Origin: Acanthaster planci
Taxonomy: Eukaryota; Echinodermata; Asteroidea; Valvatida; Acanthasteridae
Direction: 5' to 3'
Assembly: GCF_001949145.1 (NCBI RefSeq)
Contig: NW_019091562.1
Location: 1 to 64,000, forward strand
DNA length: 64,000 nt
Made by a program: the position numbers and the translations under genes. The notes under the pieces were generated by a model. The model was not told the origin of the DNA, did not search any database, and worked only from the letters and a program-made list of their open reading frames with translations. Positions 10,431 to 26,737 of the stretch are shown here, piece after piece. The first letter of the stretch is position 1; each line of letters begins with the position of its first letter.

Positions 10431-13400
10431 GTGCGTTTACGGCGACGCCGGCAGTGTTAAGGCGACGCCGGCGGTGTTAAATTAATTTTGTCTTTGGACC
10501 AATACTGAGCCAGTCATAATGTTTGTTTGTCACATTACACACTCGCAAATTCTCCAACATCCCTTAATCTCTGTTCTTCATAACTTGTCCCTTCCGGTGA
10601 ATCTCTAAGCAGCAAACACCGACTATAGATACCACACATTTTGTTTCATTCGACTCAATAGAAGGCTTATTTTGAACAACTGCTTAACGACGAGTCCTGG
10701 TCAGAGCTACGCATCGGTTCATCTTTTTGGTAATCAAGACAGAGCAAGCCCGTGTTTTTGACTGGATCATTTGCAGATTAATTAAAAGCCGAAAAAAGGA
10801 CAGTTCGGCTCGTAAAATACGGAAGTTTGACACCCTAAATCATTTGATGTCGTTAGACTAGGCCATTCCCGGTAATGTTTCTGTCTCTTTTTCATTAATG
10901 ATGTCAAGACTGTGAACTGTTCCAAAAAGTACACAATTGCGCAATAATGTGCAAGAATTTGAAAGTAAATCACAGTGAGCTTAAACACAGTCACAAACAC
11001 TTGCTATTAGATTCACCTTATGCAGCCTTCGTTAAAAATGTAAAATTCAGAAAGCAAAAACCATGAAACTCAACATGCCCCAAAGAACTCGAAGTGGGGC
11101 TTTTGAGACGGACTTGAGGTTTTCGGTACTCTCCGCACAGGTTTGTTTGGCTGTTGGCGCTGTTCGGGGGATTTGCAGCTGCTTCCTACCAGACCATCGA
11201 CAGAACAATTTACTTCCTCAGTAACCCCAAGAGCGTAGACTACGAGATCAAGTACATCAGCCCGCTGGAATTCCCCGCCGTCACCGTCTGCAACTACAAC
11301 AGTTACAGGTGGGACTTTCGTGAAAAACTTGATCCGACCATGCCATTCATCATCTCTGGCACTGAGGTATTTGTCCGTTGTGCACCCAACGGTTCGTAAA
11401 ATGGCGACACCGTGATACTCAGTCACAACCAACACTCACTGTTTTCAGCAACGGCGCCATCAACAAACAGCATTCTACGGCATAACTATCGCCCAAACAA
11501 TCAAGAACATAGTATTCAATAGAAACTCACTCTTGACTCTTTGTTGTCACTCATCCTTTCTCTTCCAGAAACGCTGCGTTATTTAGCAACGTTACCTACC
11601 ATCCGTTTGCTTTTTTGCTGTCCGAGGTTTCAAACGCAATACACACGCAGCAACCAGTCAACTACTCCTATTACGAAACTTACCTTACTGACGTCAATAC
11701 GACAGAAATGTATCTGCAACTTGCACACGAAATGGAATATTCTCAAATGTTAATCGTGTAAGTTCTATTTTATTTGAGAGAATTTCCTCCGGTGCATTTT
11801 CGTATTGTCCAAAACAATGCTTGTTTAACCCCTCGTCATGAAAAATGTTTTAATGATCATTATTAAAGCTTCGTGGGTATCGTCTATGGCAGGGGACGTT
11901 TTCATTTTTTTGTGTGTGTTCTAAGGAATATACAACTTGACAAATACTGAGGAATGTGCTGGGCTTCACAAAAAATTAAATAAAAAACTGGAATCCTGAT
12001 ATTAGAATATGTCCTAAGCTTTCACACTGTGCCCAATATAATAGGGGGTTTTCTAGACAACATTGAAGAAAACGGGTCCTAACGATAATTTCTGTATTCA
12101 CTGTGACCTGCCATTTGGAAGAACTTCCAGTGGTGGACTTTGGTTGTTCATTTTAAACCCACCCCACACCATATCTTTCCCTTGTCCAGGGCTTACTGGG
12201 ATGGATGGGGAAGTGTAACCTCTGCTAACTTCACCCGAGTCATCACGGATTTTGGTGTTTGCTACACGTTCAACGCAGGGCAGGCCGGACAAGAGCTCCT
12301 GAAGCAGAAAGTTGCAGGTATTGGGACGATACCCAACAACTCTCGCTGTTTTGGTTTCATTATGTTTTTATATCTTCCATAGTTTTCCTGAGCAAACGTA
12401 ATACGTTAGTATGCATATCAATGGTATTGTGACCTAAACTGCCCCAAGTATATTATGGTGGCAGCAGAGGCGAATGCAGCGCAGACCAGTGAAGGTTTCC
12501 TTTCCTCTCGTGCAAACACGACCCTAAGTGCCAACACCTTCAAAAACGTCTAAGGCACGGGACACCATGACACCGTGACGCTTGCATTGGTCCTTGGGGC
12601 CTTGCTCCCTTCCAACCAAGAGGTGCAAGTGCCATGGAAGCACCACCTTAGGCAAGAAATCTCGTCAAATTTGTATTCAAAAGGGTCAAATACAAAACAA
12701 GAATGATATTTGAAGATCTGGATCTGGACAGTTAGGACTGCACTTTCATTATTATAGATTGCGGTACCCGCTGCTACATCTGACTCGGACCGGCCAGCCG
12801 ACCCCGGAAAACTTGCTTTTCGAGTGGTTAAGACATCTGCTGCACTATACCAGGAGGTCTAGGGTTTGAGTTCCGCCCGAGAAAGCCTGTGAATTTGTCA
12901 TTTGTGAAGCTGTCGGACAAATACGGAGAATACAGTGCTTTATATTCAACAGTTGTTTTGGTCATACCTCTGTCTTAATTATGTTGAGACTGAGGAATTT
13001 ATACAAAGAAACGAGCTCTGAATTTTAGAAGTTCAGAAGACGCTAGGCCTACTGTCAAACTGAATAACAGACGTAAACGATATCATATGCCAATGCAACT
13101 ATTCCCTCACTTTTAAACTCACTTTTAGTGAGTACTATTTCACGTCATGTAGTCTGGTCAGCTGTTTCTGCATTACCTTATACGCTGTGGGAACAGGAAC
13201 GAGTCTGTTTCACGAGCGCAACCATAGATCGAATTCGCAGATAACCTATGCACAAAACGTATCATTGTTACCACGCAAAACTGTCTCAATGAGCGACAAT
13301 AGTCGCTCTTGATCTTCCTGAACCTCTCGATCTTCTGTCTCGTGCGCGTGCAAGTGCTATCGGCAGAATGAGATGTCTCGCGGTGAGTGTGATATGCGTA

Positions 13401-16400
13401 TATATCGCCCGGTCATGTGATCGCTCTGGGCCAACGATCAGACATTATCCAAAACCCGTTATTAAACATATTAAAGTACCCTCATTGGAAACAGGAAGGG
13501 TGACAGGTTTGATTCCTATGCGTGATGAACTAGGGCATGTCATGGCACCTAAGACTTGTGTATGGTTGGATTTTTAAGGACATTAATTTCCGGCCGTATG
13601 ATCTCAAATAATTACATTTTACGTGGGCCTCATTTTGTGGGCTTGTGTTGCCGTTTGAACTAAGACCAAGACTAGACGCCGTGCAAATGAGTGTGACAAT
13701 AGCACAGCAACAGTGGGGCAGGGGCGCTAAACGCCGAACTTTAATAGAGCAGTGTGTTGCGAATTCCATTTGGAACGACTATAGCGCAGCACACCCAGTC
13801 GAGCTAAAGGGATTTCCGTGCCGAATTTAATACCGCCGTTTCACAATAGTGCGCCAACAAGAATTGGCAACACGTTGGCCAATCACAATGCGCGAAATTA
13901 GTCGGCCCAATGCGCGTTTGGCCAACACATTAAAAACTCTTAGTGGCGCACTATTGTGAATCGCCCGTATTGCCGTGATTCACAGTAGCGCGCCTCCAAG
14001 AGTTTGCAACGCGTGGGCTGATCACAACGCGCGAAATCTTTCGACCCATTCCAAACGCGCCTTGGGTCGATAGATTTCGCGTAGTGTGATTGGCCAACGC
14101 GTTGCAAACTCTTGGAGGCGCACTATTGTGGATCGCCCGTATTACGCCGCATTATCATCTATAGTCTTTCTTTTTTTAATATATGTATTATCAGCTCATT
14201 CTTCCCCATGTTATTATGGAACTAATCATAATTATATTCTTTATAGGGAAGGGACATGGACTGAGTCTGATGTTGGATGCACAGCAGTACTTTTACTTCT
14301 ATTCCTCCAAGGCACTTCAAGTTTCCGCAGGCTTTGTCGTTGCGATACACAACCAGAGTGAGGTGCCACAAGTGGATTCCCTTGGAGTGGGCGTGGCACC
14401 AGGCACTGAGGTCCGGATTGGCCTCAAAAGGAAAGAGGTATTTTGAAAGACTCTGTCTGGCCAATGGATGCACACATGGACACTCTGGCATGCATTCATA
14501 ATAACCGCATTGGAGCCAGTTAAGGTTTAAGTTGTTACACAAGTGTAAACTGCATCCAACTCTGAGTTTGGTTTTTTAAAGAGGGGTTCTAAAAAAATCG
14601 GAAGTCGAATTGTGACAGTGAACTCCGCATAATAGTGCTTTACACAGGCCTTCGTTTTTTGAAACTTTCCAGTACATATATGATTCGCCATCTATATCCT
14701 TCATTATCTAACCCCACTTTAGAACTGTTTAGGCCCTTTTAAAACCAGTTTTGCACAGTGCGTGCGACTCCCAAAGAATTTGGAATATTTTGGTTCTCAT
14801 ACACAAAAACACCGAGTAGACATAGGCCAAGTAAAACTGGCTCAAAGAGGAAATTAATCAACGAAGCCTTTCCTGAAGCTTGCCCTTCTTCGGGCTGCCC
14901 ATCTGAAGTCAGAGTAAGAAAGTTAATTTTAAAATCTGAAATCTTTCGGCTCTTTCACGAGGAGAAACGTTACGTACCATAGGCCTACATGCATAATTTA
15001 TACTACGGGCCCTTCTTAACAAGTACTGTACCACTAAAAATTTTAAATATTTCTCTGCAAGTTCAAACAAAAGTACGGAATACAACCTCAACATGGACAA
15101 TAATGTCTTTCTAATTTTTTTATGAGGCTATCAATCTTGAACCTCCGCACGGAGAATGCGGCTCCAAGGAACTGAAATATTTCAGTTCCTATTCAATAAA
15201 CTCGTGTCGCCAGGAATGCCTGACGGATTTTGTTCTGGAGGGGTGCGGCTGTGTCGAGCCGTACATGGCAGGTAAGAATTGCAAACCTGTTCCAGAAAGA
15301 TAGCACAGTCCGCATCAGGCCGATGTGAAAACTGTAATCTGCTGTCATTTTGCTATGGACAAAAGGATGATAACGGGGAAATTGGACATACATGTACATA
15401 GGATTGAAATGTGAATGATTGTATGCCTTAGCTGCGTTTAAATGGCTATGCCCCCACAAGCGGCAGTTATGTTCAAAGACATGATGGGATATACTCTTCA
15501 AGTGCATTAACATTGGACTGAAGAACGTACAATCTAAAGTTGAAGTGAGTGCTAGATGTCGTGAGGTTATTAGGCAAACCTCTTTAGTTGCTCAAACAAA
15601 CAGTCTCAAATCAATCTTCTTTTCTTTCCAGTGCCTAGTGATTTGCCAGTCTGCAATCCTGCCAAAGTATTTTCCTGTGTTTACACTGAAACAGGTAAAT
15701 TGCCATCAGCATACACATTTCAAATAAATTAAAGGTGTCTTTGAGAAGTAGTCACTGATAGGGGCCCTGAAAGTGCCATCCGACTTGCTGAAATCCTGAC
15801 ACACCTCAGAATACAATATATTACAGGCTATATCACTATTCGGAGCTTTGTCACGGGATGAAAACATTCTGGGATGATAAAGCATAGGATGGCAACATCC
15901 TGTTAGTAGGAAGTCGACATCTTCAAGTAATATATCACAGGAAGAGGAGATCCTAATGGAATCCATCACGGGATAATGACAAAGTGCATTGGGATCTCGA
16001 TATCCTAAGTTAATGTTTTTTGTTGGCGACATTCAAAATGGGTTTCGATATACATGTATCTTGTCGGCAAAAAGGTCTTCACCCTGAGATAAAATATGTC
16101 AGGATCTTCACAAATAGCATGTCACTTCCAGAGGACCATAAGACCACAAGGATGGAAATGAACAAGATCCGAAAAAGAAGATTGGAAAAAATATTCTAAT
16201 TGATGGAATACATTAACCAGAAAAAGTGATAAATAAACTGTGACTGGCTGGAAAGCATTGGCCAACGAGTACTTTCCTTGCCACACAGCCCACACGTAAA
16301 TCGGACTGCTACTTAGGTATCCGTAGCTGACTTTTTTCATCCTTTTCCACATCAAGAGATTTCTTTGATACTTTTGAGCTGAATAAGCACGCAAACCTTT

Positions 16401-17824
16401 CAGAAATCGTTCTTTCCTCTCCAAAATCATGATTTTTACCTCTATATCTGTGCTCGTTTTGGTATTATGCAGAAAGGTTCAACAGCGACGGAGTTTGTGA
16501 GTGTCCTATTCCATGCCAACAGACGACCTACACAACTAGTTTATCGTTCGCAACCTTCCCTTCTGATTTTTATATCCAGACGCTTGTAAACTTGTACAGC
16601 GACTTCAACGTTACACCGGAATACTTTTCGTAAGTTATAGTCAACATTTAGTTTGTTGAAATTCCTGACTGTCCAACTGTCAAAGACGGCAGCGCACCCA
16701 GAGCAGAAAGGAAAATTCGGACGCCTTCGAAAAGTTGGAAGATCGACAAAATTACCCTACGGATGTTCAACAAAATACAAGAAAACAACACTCTAAGATC
16801 ACAAAAAAGTGTCTCTCTCCGAAATTTGGACGTTGGGAAAGTTTCGAACTATCTTTTTCGTAGCTCATTGAATTTCATCATTGAAAAAATTAAAGGCCCA
16901 TGCGCTAACAAGCACTATGGCCATTGGTAGGCCTACCTACAGAACAGGCATGGAACACTTAATCCGGCCCGGAACTGGTGTAAGATTAGTCAATGGGTGG
17001 CCGGGGTTGCTGTCAGATATTCATTACAAAACATATTTTTCTGTGATACACTGCAAAATAAGGGCAATAAAGGGATATACATTGTACTCTCGGCAGACTC
17101 TTGAAGACAACCAATGTGCCTTATCGTCCACGCTAAAACGAATCCAACATTTTACATATGCAAGGCCTCCAAAGGTCTCGAAAGCCTTTAGTGAGATCTG
17201 TATAATGAGCTTTATTCAAAAGTACGTCCTTGATATTCCACCCTTTCAAAATATTGTGCTTTTACTCTCTAGTTCCAACACGCTGAAGATTGAAATTTAC
17301 TACGAGGAGCTGAGTGTGGAGAGTATGGAGCAGCAAGAAGCATACACGTTCTTTGCATTGCTATGTAGGTATACTGCTCAAAAATGGCTGGTACATGACT
17401 TCTTACCTTAACACTTGGTAACGTGCTTTTTCCTCTGCCGTCTTACGGTATCATTTTGTATAATTCGCATCATTCATGCACACCTTTTCACAAAGAGTGA
17501 CCTCAATGAAATCTGCGCCCTTCAGGATCCCGCTCGCAAATTTTCAAGGCCGGGCAATTTTAGGTTTCCCATCGCCTACCCCCAGCCCCACTCGGCAGCA
17601 CGGACACACGTCACTCGATGCCACTGACGAGGATTTGACTCATTGACAGAGATGGTTTTAGCAATGAAGGCTCAAAACATGGACCAAGAGAACCGATGGT
17701 GTCTGTTTTTGTTCCATTTTCACCTCAGGTGACCTTGGGGGCGCCCTAGGCCTGTGGCTGGGAGGTAGCATCCTTACCTTCGTAGAGATACTGGACCACT
17801 TTGGCCACACTGCGTTCCTTCGAG
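10165..17824 (+). CDS. ASIC-like DEG/ENaC sodium channel
   Basis: Ten exons join in phase (10165-10430, 11141-11308, 11569-11757, 12190-12317, 14247-14437, 15127-15271, 15632-15694, 16473-16629, 17273-17364, 17729-17824) to encode 498 residues, the usual length of an acid-sensing channel up to the end of TM2. The start ATG has a good context (caccaATGG). TM1 is at about 90-106, followed by FPAVTVCN at 133-140, a finger/knuckle region with CYTFN at 232-236, a cysteine-rich thumb (about 325-420) and a pre-TM2/TM2 with a GGS selectivity filter at 478-480. DEG/ENaC subunits form trimeric, amiloride-type sodium channels in the plasma membrane. Potential N-glycosylation sites occur throughout the ectodomain. 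Family-typical residues are missing: the N-terminal His-Gly is Thr-Gly (74-75), the post-TM1 His pair is Pro-Lys (118-119), and one disulfide pair is Ala209/Ser216. The C-terminal tail is unresolved: reading through the last donor stops at 17847 after a few residues. Confidence 0.88.
10440..10483. repeat. short tandem duplication in channel intron 1
   Basis: The unit ggcgacgccggc(a/g)gtgttaa occurs twice in succession just after the exon 1 donor. Confidence 0.6.
11141..11308 (+). CDS. ASIC-like channel exon 2 (TM1)
   Basis: Encodes TM1 (FVWLLALFGGFAAAS) and the first ectodomain strand ending FPAVTVCNYNSY, the family signature. Cys139 here is the partner of Cys232 in exon 4 by family alignment. 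Confidence 0.88.
11569..11757 (+). CDS. ASIC-like channel exon 3 (finger)
   Basis: Acceptor tcttccag, donor GT|gtaagt. Encodes the finger region with N-glycosylation sequons at NVTY, NYSY and NTTE. It ends in the helix EMEYSQMLI, which aligns with the ASIC segment before the Cys173-Cys180 pair. Confidence 0.8.
12190..12317 (+). CDS. ASIC-like channel exon 4
   Basis: Encodes AYWDGWGSVTSANFTRV and then DFGVCYTFNAG, the highly conserved YTFN motif. Ala209 and Ser216 sit where ASICs have a disulfide-bonded cysteine pair seven residues apart. Confidence 0.87.
12812..12882 (+). repeat. tRNA-like sequence (SINE head or tRNA-Leu-type pseudogene)
   Basis: Carries an A-box-like gagtggttaagacatctg and, after a suitable gap, a B-box-like ggtctagggtttgagttcc, matching the layout of leucine/serine-type tRNAs. 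The acceptor stem does not pair convincingly, and it lies inside an intron of the channel gene, so a SINE or pseudogene is more likely than a working tRNA. Confidence 0.5.
13828..13970. mobile_element. palindromic MITE, copy 1
   Basis: Begins taataccgcc..cacaatagtgcgcc and ends ggcgcactattgtg..cgcccgtatt. The arms fold back on each other almost throughout, including a ttggccaac motif. It lies inside the channel gene's fourth intron. It diverges from copies 2 and 3 by lacking the ctccaagag block next to the end. Confidence 0.75.
13974..14144. mobile_element. palindromic MITE, copy 2 (abutting copy 1)
   Basis: The arm cgcctccaagagtttgcaac at about 13990 is the reverse complement of gttgcaaactcttggaggcg at 14101-14120. 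The centre contains a smaller hairpin around ctttcgaccc / gggtcgatag. It ends ctattgtggatcgcccgtatta. It starts within a few bases of the end of copy 1. Confidence 0.8.
14247..14437 (+). CDS. ASIC-like channel exon 5 (palm/beta-ball)
   Basis: Encodes GKGHGLSLMLDAQQYFYFY, then an AIHNQSEVPQVDSLGVGVAPG segment (Ile-His-x-Gln-x-Glu-x-Pro plus Gly-x-x-x-x-Pro-Gly) typical of ASICs. Ends on a codon boundary. Confidence 0.87.
15127..15271 (+). CDS. ASIC-like channel exon 6 (thumb cysteines)
   Basis: Encodes INLEPPHGECG, then SINSCRQEC and EGCGCVEPY, the start of the thumb cysteine ladder. The acceptor (tttttttatgag) is slightly off consensus but the phase is right. Confidence 0.87.
15632..15694 (+). 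CDS. ASIC-like channel exon 7
   Basis: Short 63-bp exon carrying the cysteines of PVCNP and VFSCVY between clean splice sites (tttccag and gtaaat). Confidence 0.8.
16473..16629 (+). CDS. ASIC-like channel exon 8
   Basis: Encodes GVCECPIPCQQTTY, the C-x-C-x-x-x-C end of the thumb cysteine set, and the following wrist/palm strand. Confidence 0.86.
17273..17364 (+). CDS. ASIC-like channel exon 9 (pre-TM2)
   Basis: Encodes LKIEIYYEELSVESMEQQEAY then TFFALL, aligning with the ASIC pre-TM2 strand and the start of TM2. The degenerin position is Ala. Confidence 0.85.
17729..17824 (+). CDS. ASIC-like channel exon 10 (TM2, selectivity filter)
   Basis: Encodes DLGGALGLWLGGSILTFVEI with the Gly-Gly-Ser filter. 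The reading frame meets a possible donor at 17825 (G|gtacag); without splicing it stops at 17847. Confidence 0.86.
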
Positions 17825-17847
17825 GTACAGCGTTCCAACATTCTTAA

Positions 17848-20275
17848 AGCATCTTGTATGTATATTTATGTGTTGCCCTAACCAACATTTGAGCCTAACT
17901 GGAAACGATGATACTCTGTAAATATTTATTTTACAAAAACAGTCAGGGATACACGATGATTTCGTTTTTGAAAACCTGCGTTTTTGCTTCATAGAATTGG
18001 CAACAGTAATATCGGCGTATCCCAACTGTGGTTTTTTTTGGAGTGCGGTTTTGCCACAAACATCATGAAATATGAACCTGTGTTTTGTAAATTTTTTGAA
18101 CAGTGTTTATTAAATCTTTTGTAGTGAAAATAAACAGAAAAAGTAATATAGTTTTGGTGTTAATAAAGCAAGAATTATATGATTGCTTCAAGAGAATTTC
18201 ATGAAGTAATAAATCCCTTCTTTTGCTGTTTTGTCCTGCATTCATACTTTAAAGTGGCACCTGCAATATAACCAGGCACTTACCGTAGTAAAGCCCCTTA
18301 GATTGTTCAATGCATTATTCACACTGAAGTATCACTTTTGCCAATTCTCACGTTGCAAGTTGAAAACTCGTGTTTGATTCCACTCATGCAGGATGACATG
18401 TTACATGTATTTTCGGTCCGTACTTGATGGTGAATATTCCAGTGATATCTGTCTGGACATTGATTTTCAATCCATTTTGGCTGTTCAGAAGTTGGAAAAA
18501 TACCGTTAAATTCCAGCCTTTTTTACTCGCCGCGAAAGTGCGTGTCGGGTGGGGATGGTTCAATTTCCCACCCCCTTGTTCTGGGGCTGATACTCCCTTA
18601 AGACTTATGTCATCTACCTGAATGCTATACTGGGAGTATAATGGTTACATCGTACATAATACAACCACACAGCAGAGCATAGCTTAATATGTGTATATCA
18701 CAGTCTCTACAACGGGGAGGGTCACATAATGAGCTTATTGCTTCTCATATCGGTTTACGCGCAGTGCAAGGCCACTATTAGTACAGTAAGGTACTAAAAT
18801 TCTAATGTGATTAGCGACGAAGGCCTTTATTAATAATTGGAAGATAATAGCACGCCGTATTTCGATGGACCGCTTGTGCTTAAGTCTACATTTTTAAAGG
18901 GTCAAATATTTTTTTGTTTTAAGGTCTGTTTTTAAGATATAAATTTTGTCCAACTGTATTTTTACAATAAATATTTGTCACATTTGTATAGGTTTCTCTT
19001 TACGAGAGTTATTTTCAGAGACATTGTTTCTGTTTGGGGAGAACATTGTTTCCACTAGGTACATTTTACCAAGTCTGCTTTTCGAAATTATAATAGTTTG
19101 TTTTCATGAGATCTATTCTTAGAAACATAGGTTTTAATTTGTCTTTACACAAAAATATGCTACAAAAATATTTTTATATAAAGCGAGATAGTTTATACAG
19201 TCGCTGCAGCTTGAAATTCTGAAAAAGGCTTGAGAGAGGCAGAGAGGGCAATTTCGGAAAAATCAATTCCCAGACAGACATCCTTGTAACAATGTTCTTT
19301 GCTGGCAAAATACACCATTAAATGCGGAATGAAACGCACTTTGCATATTATCCTCGGTGGAAACTGAATCGAGTTGTCGACTTGCAAAGTGAGCACACAA
19401 AGTGTCCCTCCAAACAAAATGGGTATGAGTAAACAATGTCCATTTTAGACAAAATGTAAATTGAGAGTATTTATAATATACAGGATGTCCCAGAACAGAC
19501 CATGAGGAAAGGGGTTAATATGCCCAAACCATGAGATATGATTATAATGTATAAGGATCTTCGAAAAGTAGAAGCAGTATTCTTTCTAATGATACCTTGA
19601 TGGTATCCCTCCTGTCATGCATGACTAAACATTATTGTCTTAAAAATGGGGCATCCGAACTCAGTTGTAACACTTTGGATAAACCAGTGAATGAGGTTGT
19701 CCTCGTATTTGGGCATATTAACCCCTTTCCTCAGGGTTTTTTTTCTGGAACACCCATTATATATATCTTGAAACAGGATACTTAGCATTACTAAACTTAC
19801 GGTGTTATCTTGTTTGCCTAAAGCTATATATACCCCGGTCATTAGCAGTCAAAAGGGCATACAGATTTGTTCACATCTTCATGTGATCACTTAGATTATT
19901 TTGTGGCTTATCAAAGAACACAGCAACAACAATATTTACAAAATAGTGAGGGAGCAGAGAAACGTGAAACAATCAAATTCCCGGTTCCTCACAGTTGGAA
20001 AAAGAAAAGATTGACAGTTTTCACGAGCGACATTTCTTCCGTAATATGCCACTCAGAAATATCACTTAGCAGATGTATCCTTCATACCCAGGATGCTTCA
20101 AACGGACTGCATTTAAAGTGCCGATCTCATGTAAACACTAAATAACAATAGACAAGGCGTGCTTCGGGTCTTGTCTACAAGCCTTCTGGTGACCAAATGG
20201 GGTTTCAATCAGGTTCCTACTCGGTCTTCCTTACAGCCTGCAGCACACGTTTTGCATTAACGATAAAAAAACAAT
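17848..20275. other. spacer between channel gene and guanylate cyclase B
   Basis: Apart from the MITE at 19479, no exon was recognised. A last coding or 3' UTR exon of the channel could be hidden here, because its cytoplasmic tail is unaccounted for. The 3' UTR of cyclase B should run leftward from 20275; no clear poly(A) signal was seen. Confidence 0.3.
19479..19762. mobile_element. MITE with ~50-bp terminal inverted repeats
   Basis: The left end (caggatgtcccagaa, then aggaaaggggttaatatgcccaaa split by few changes from the end) is mirrored at the right end. A 24-bp core of the inverted repeat is perfect (about 19504-19527 against 19710-19735). No coding capacity. It lies between the channel gene and the first cyclase gene. 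Confidence 0.75.

Positions 20276-26737
<6,462 letters not shown>

Noticed and set aside
12812-12882. Functional tRNA gene
   Set aside because: A and B boxes are recognisable but the acceptor stem does not pair and the sequence lies in an intron, so it was kept only as a tRNA-like repeat.
16881-17411. 176-codon open frame on the plus strand
   Set aside because: Its last part is the true channel exon 9 (17273-17364). The upstream part is intron read in frame, before a clear acceptor at 17271-17272.
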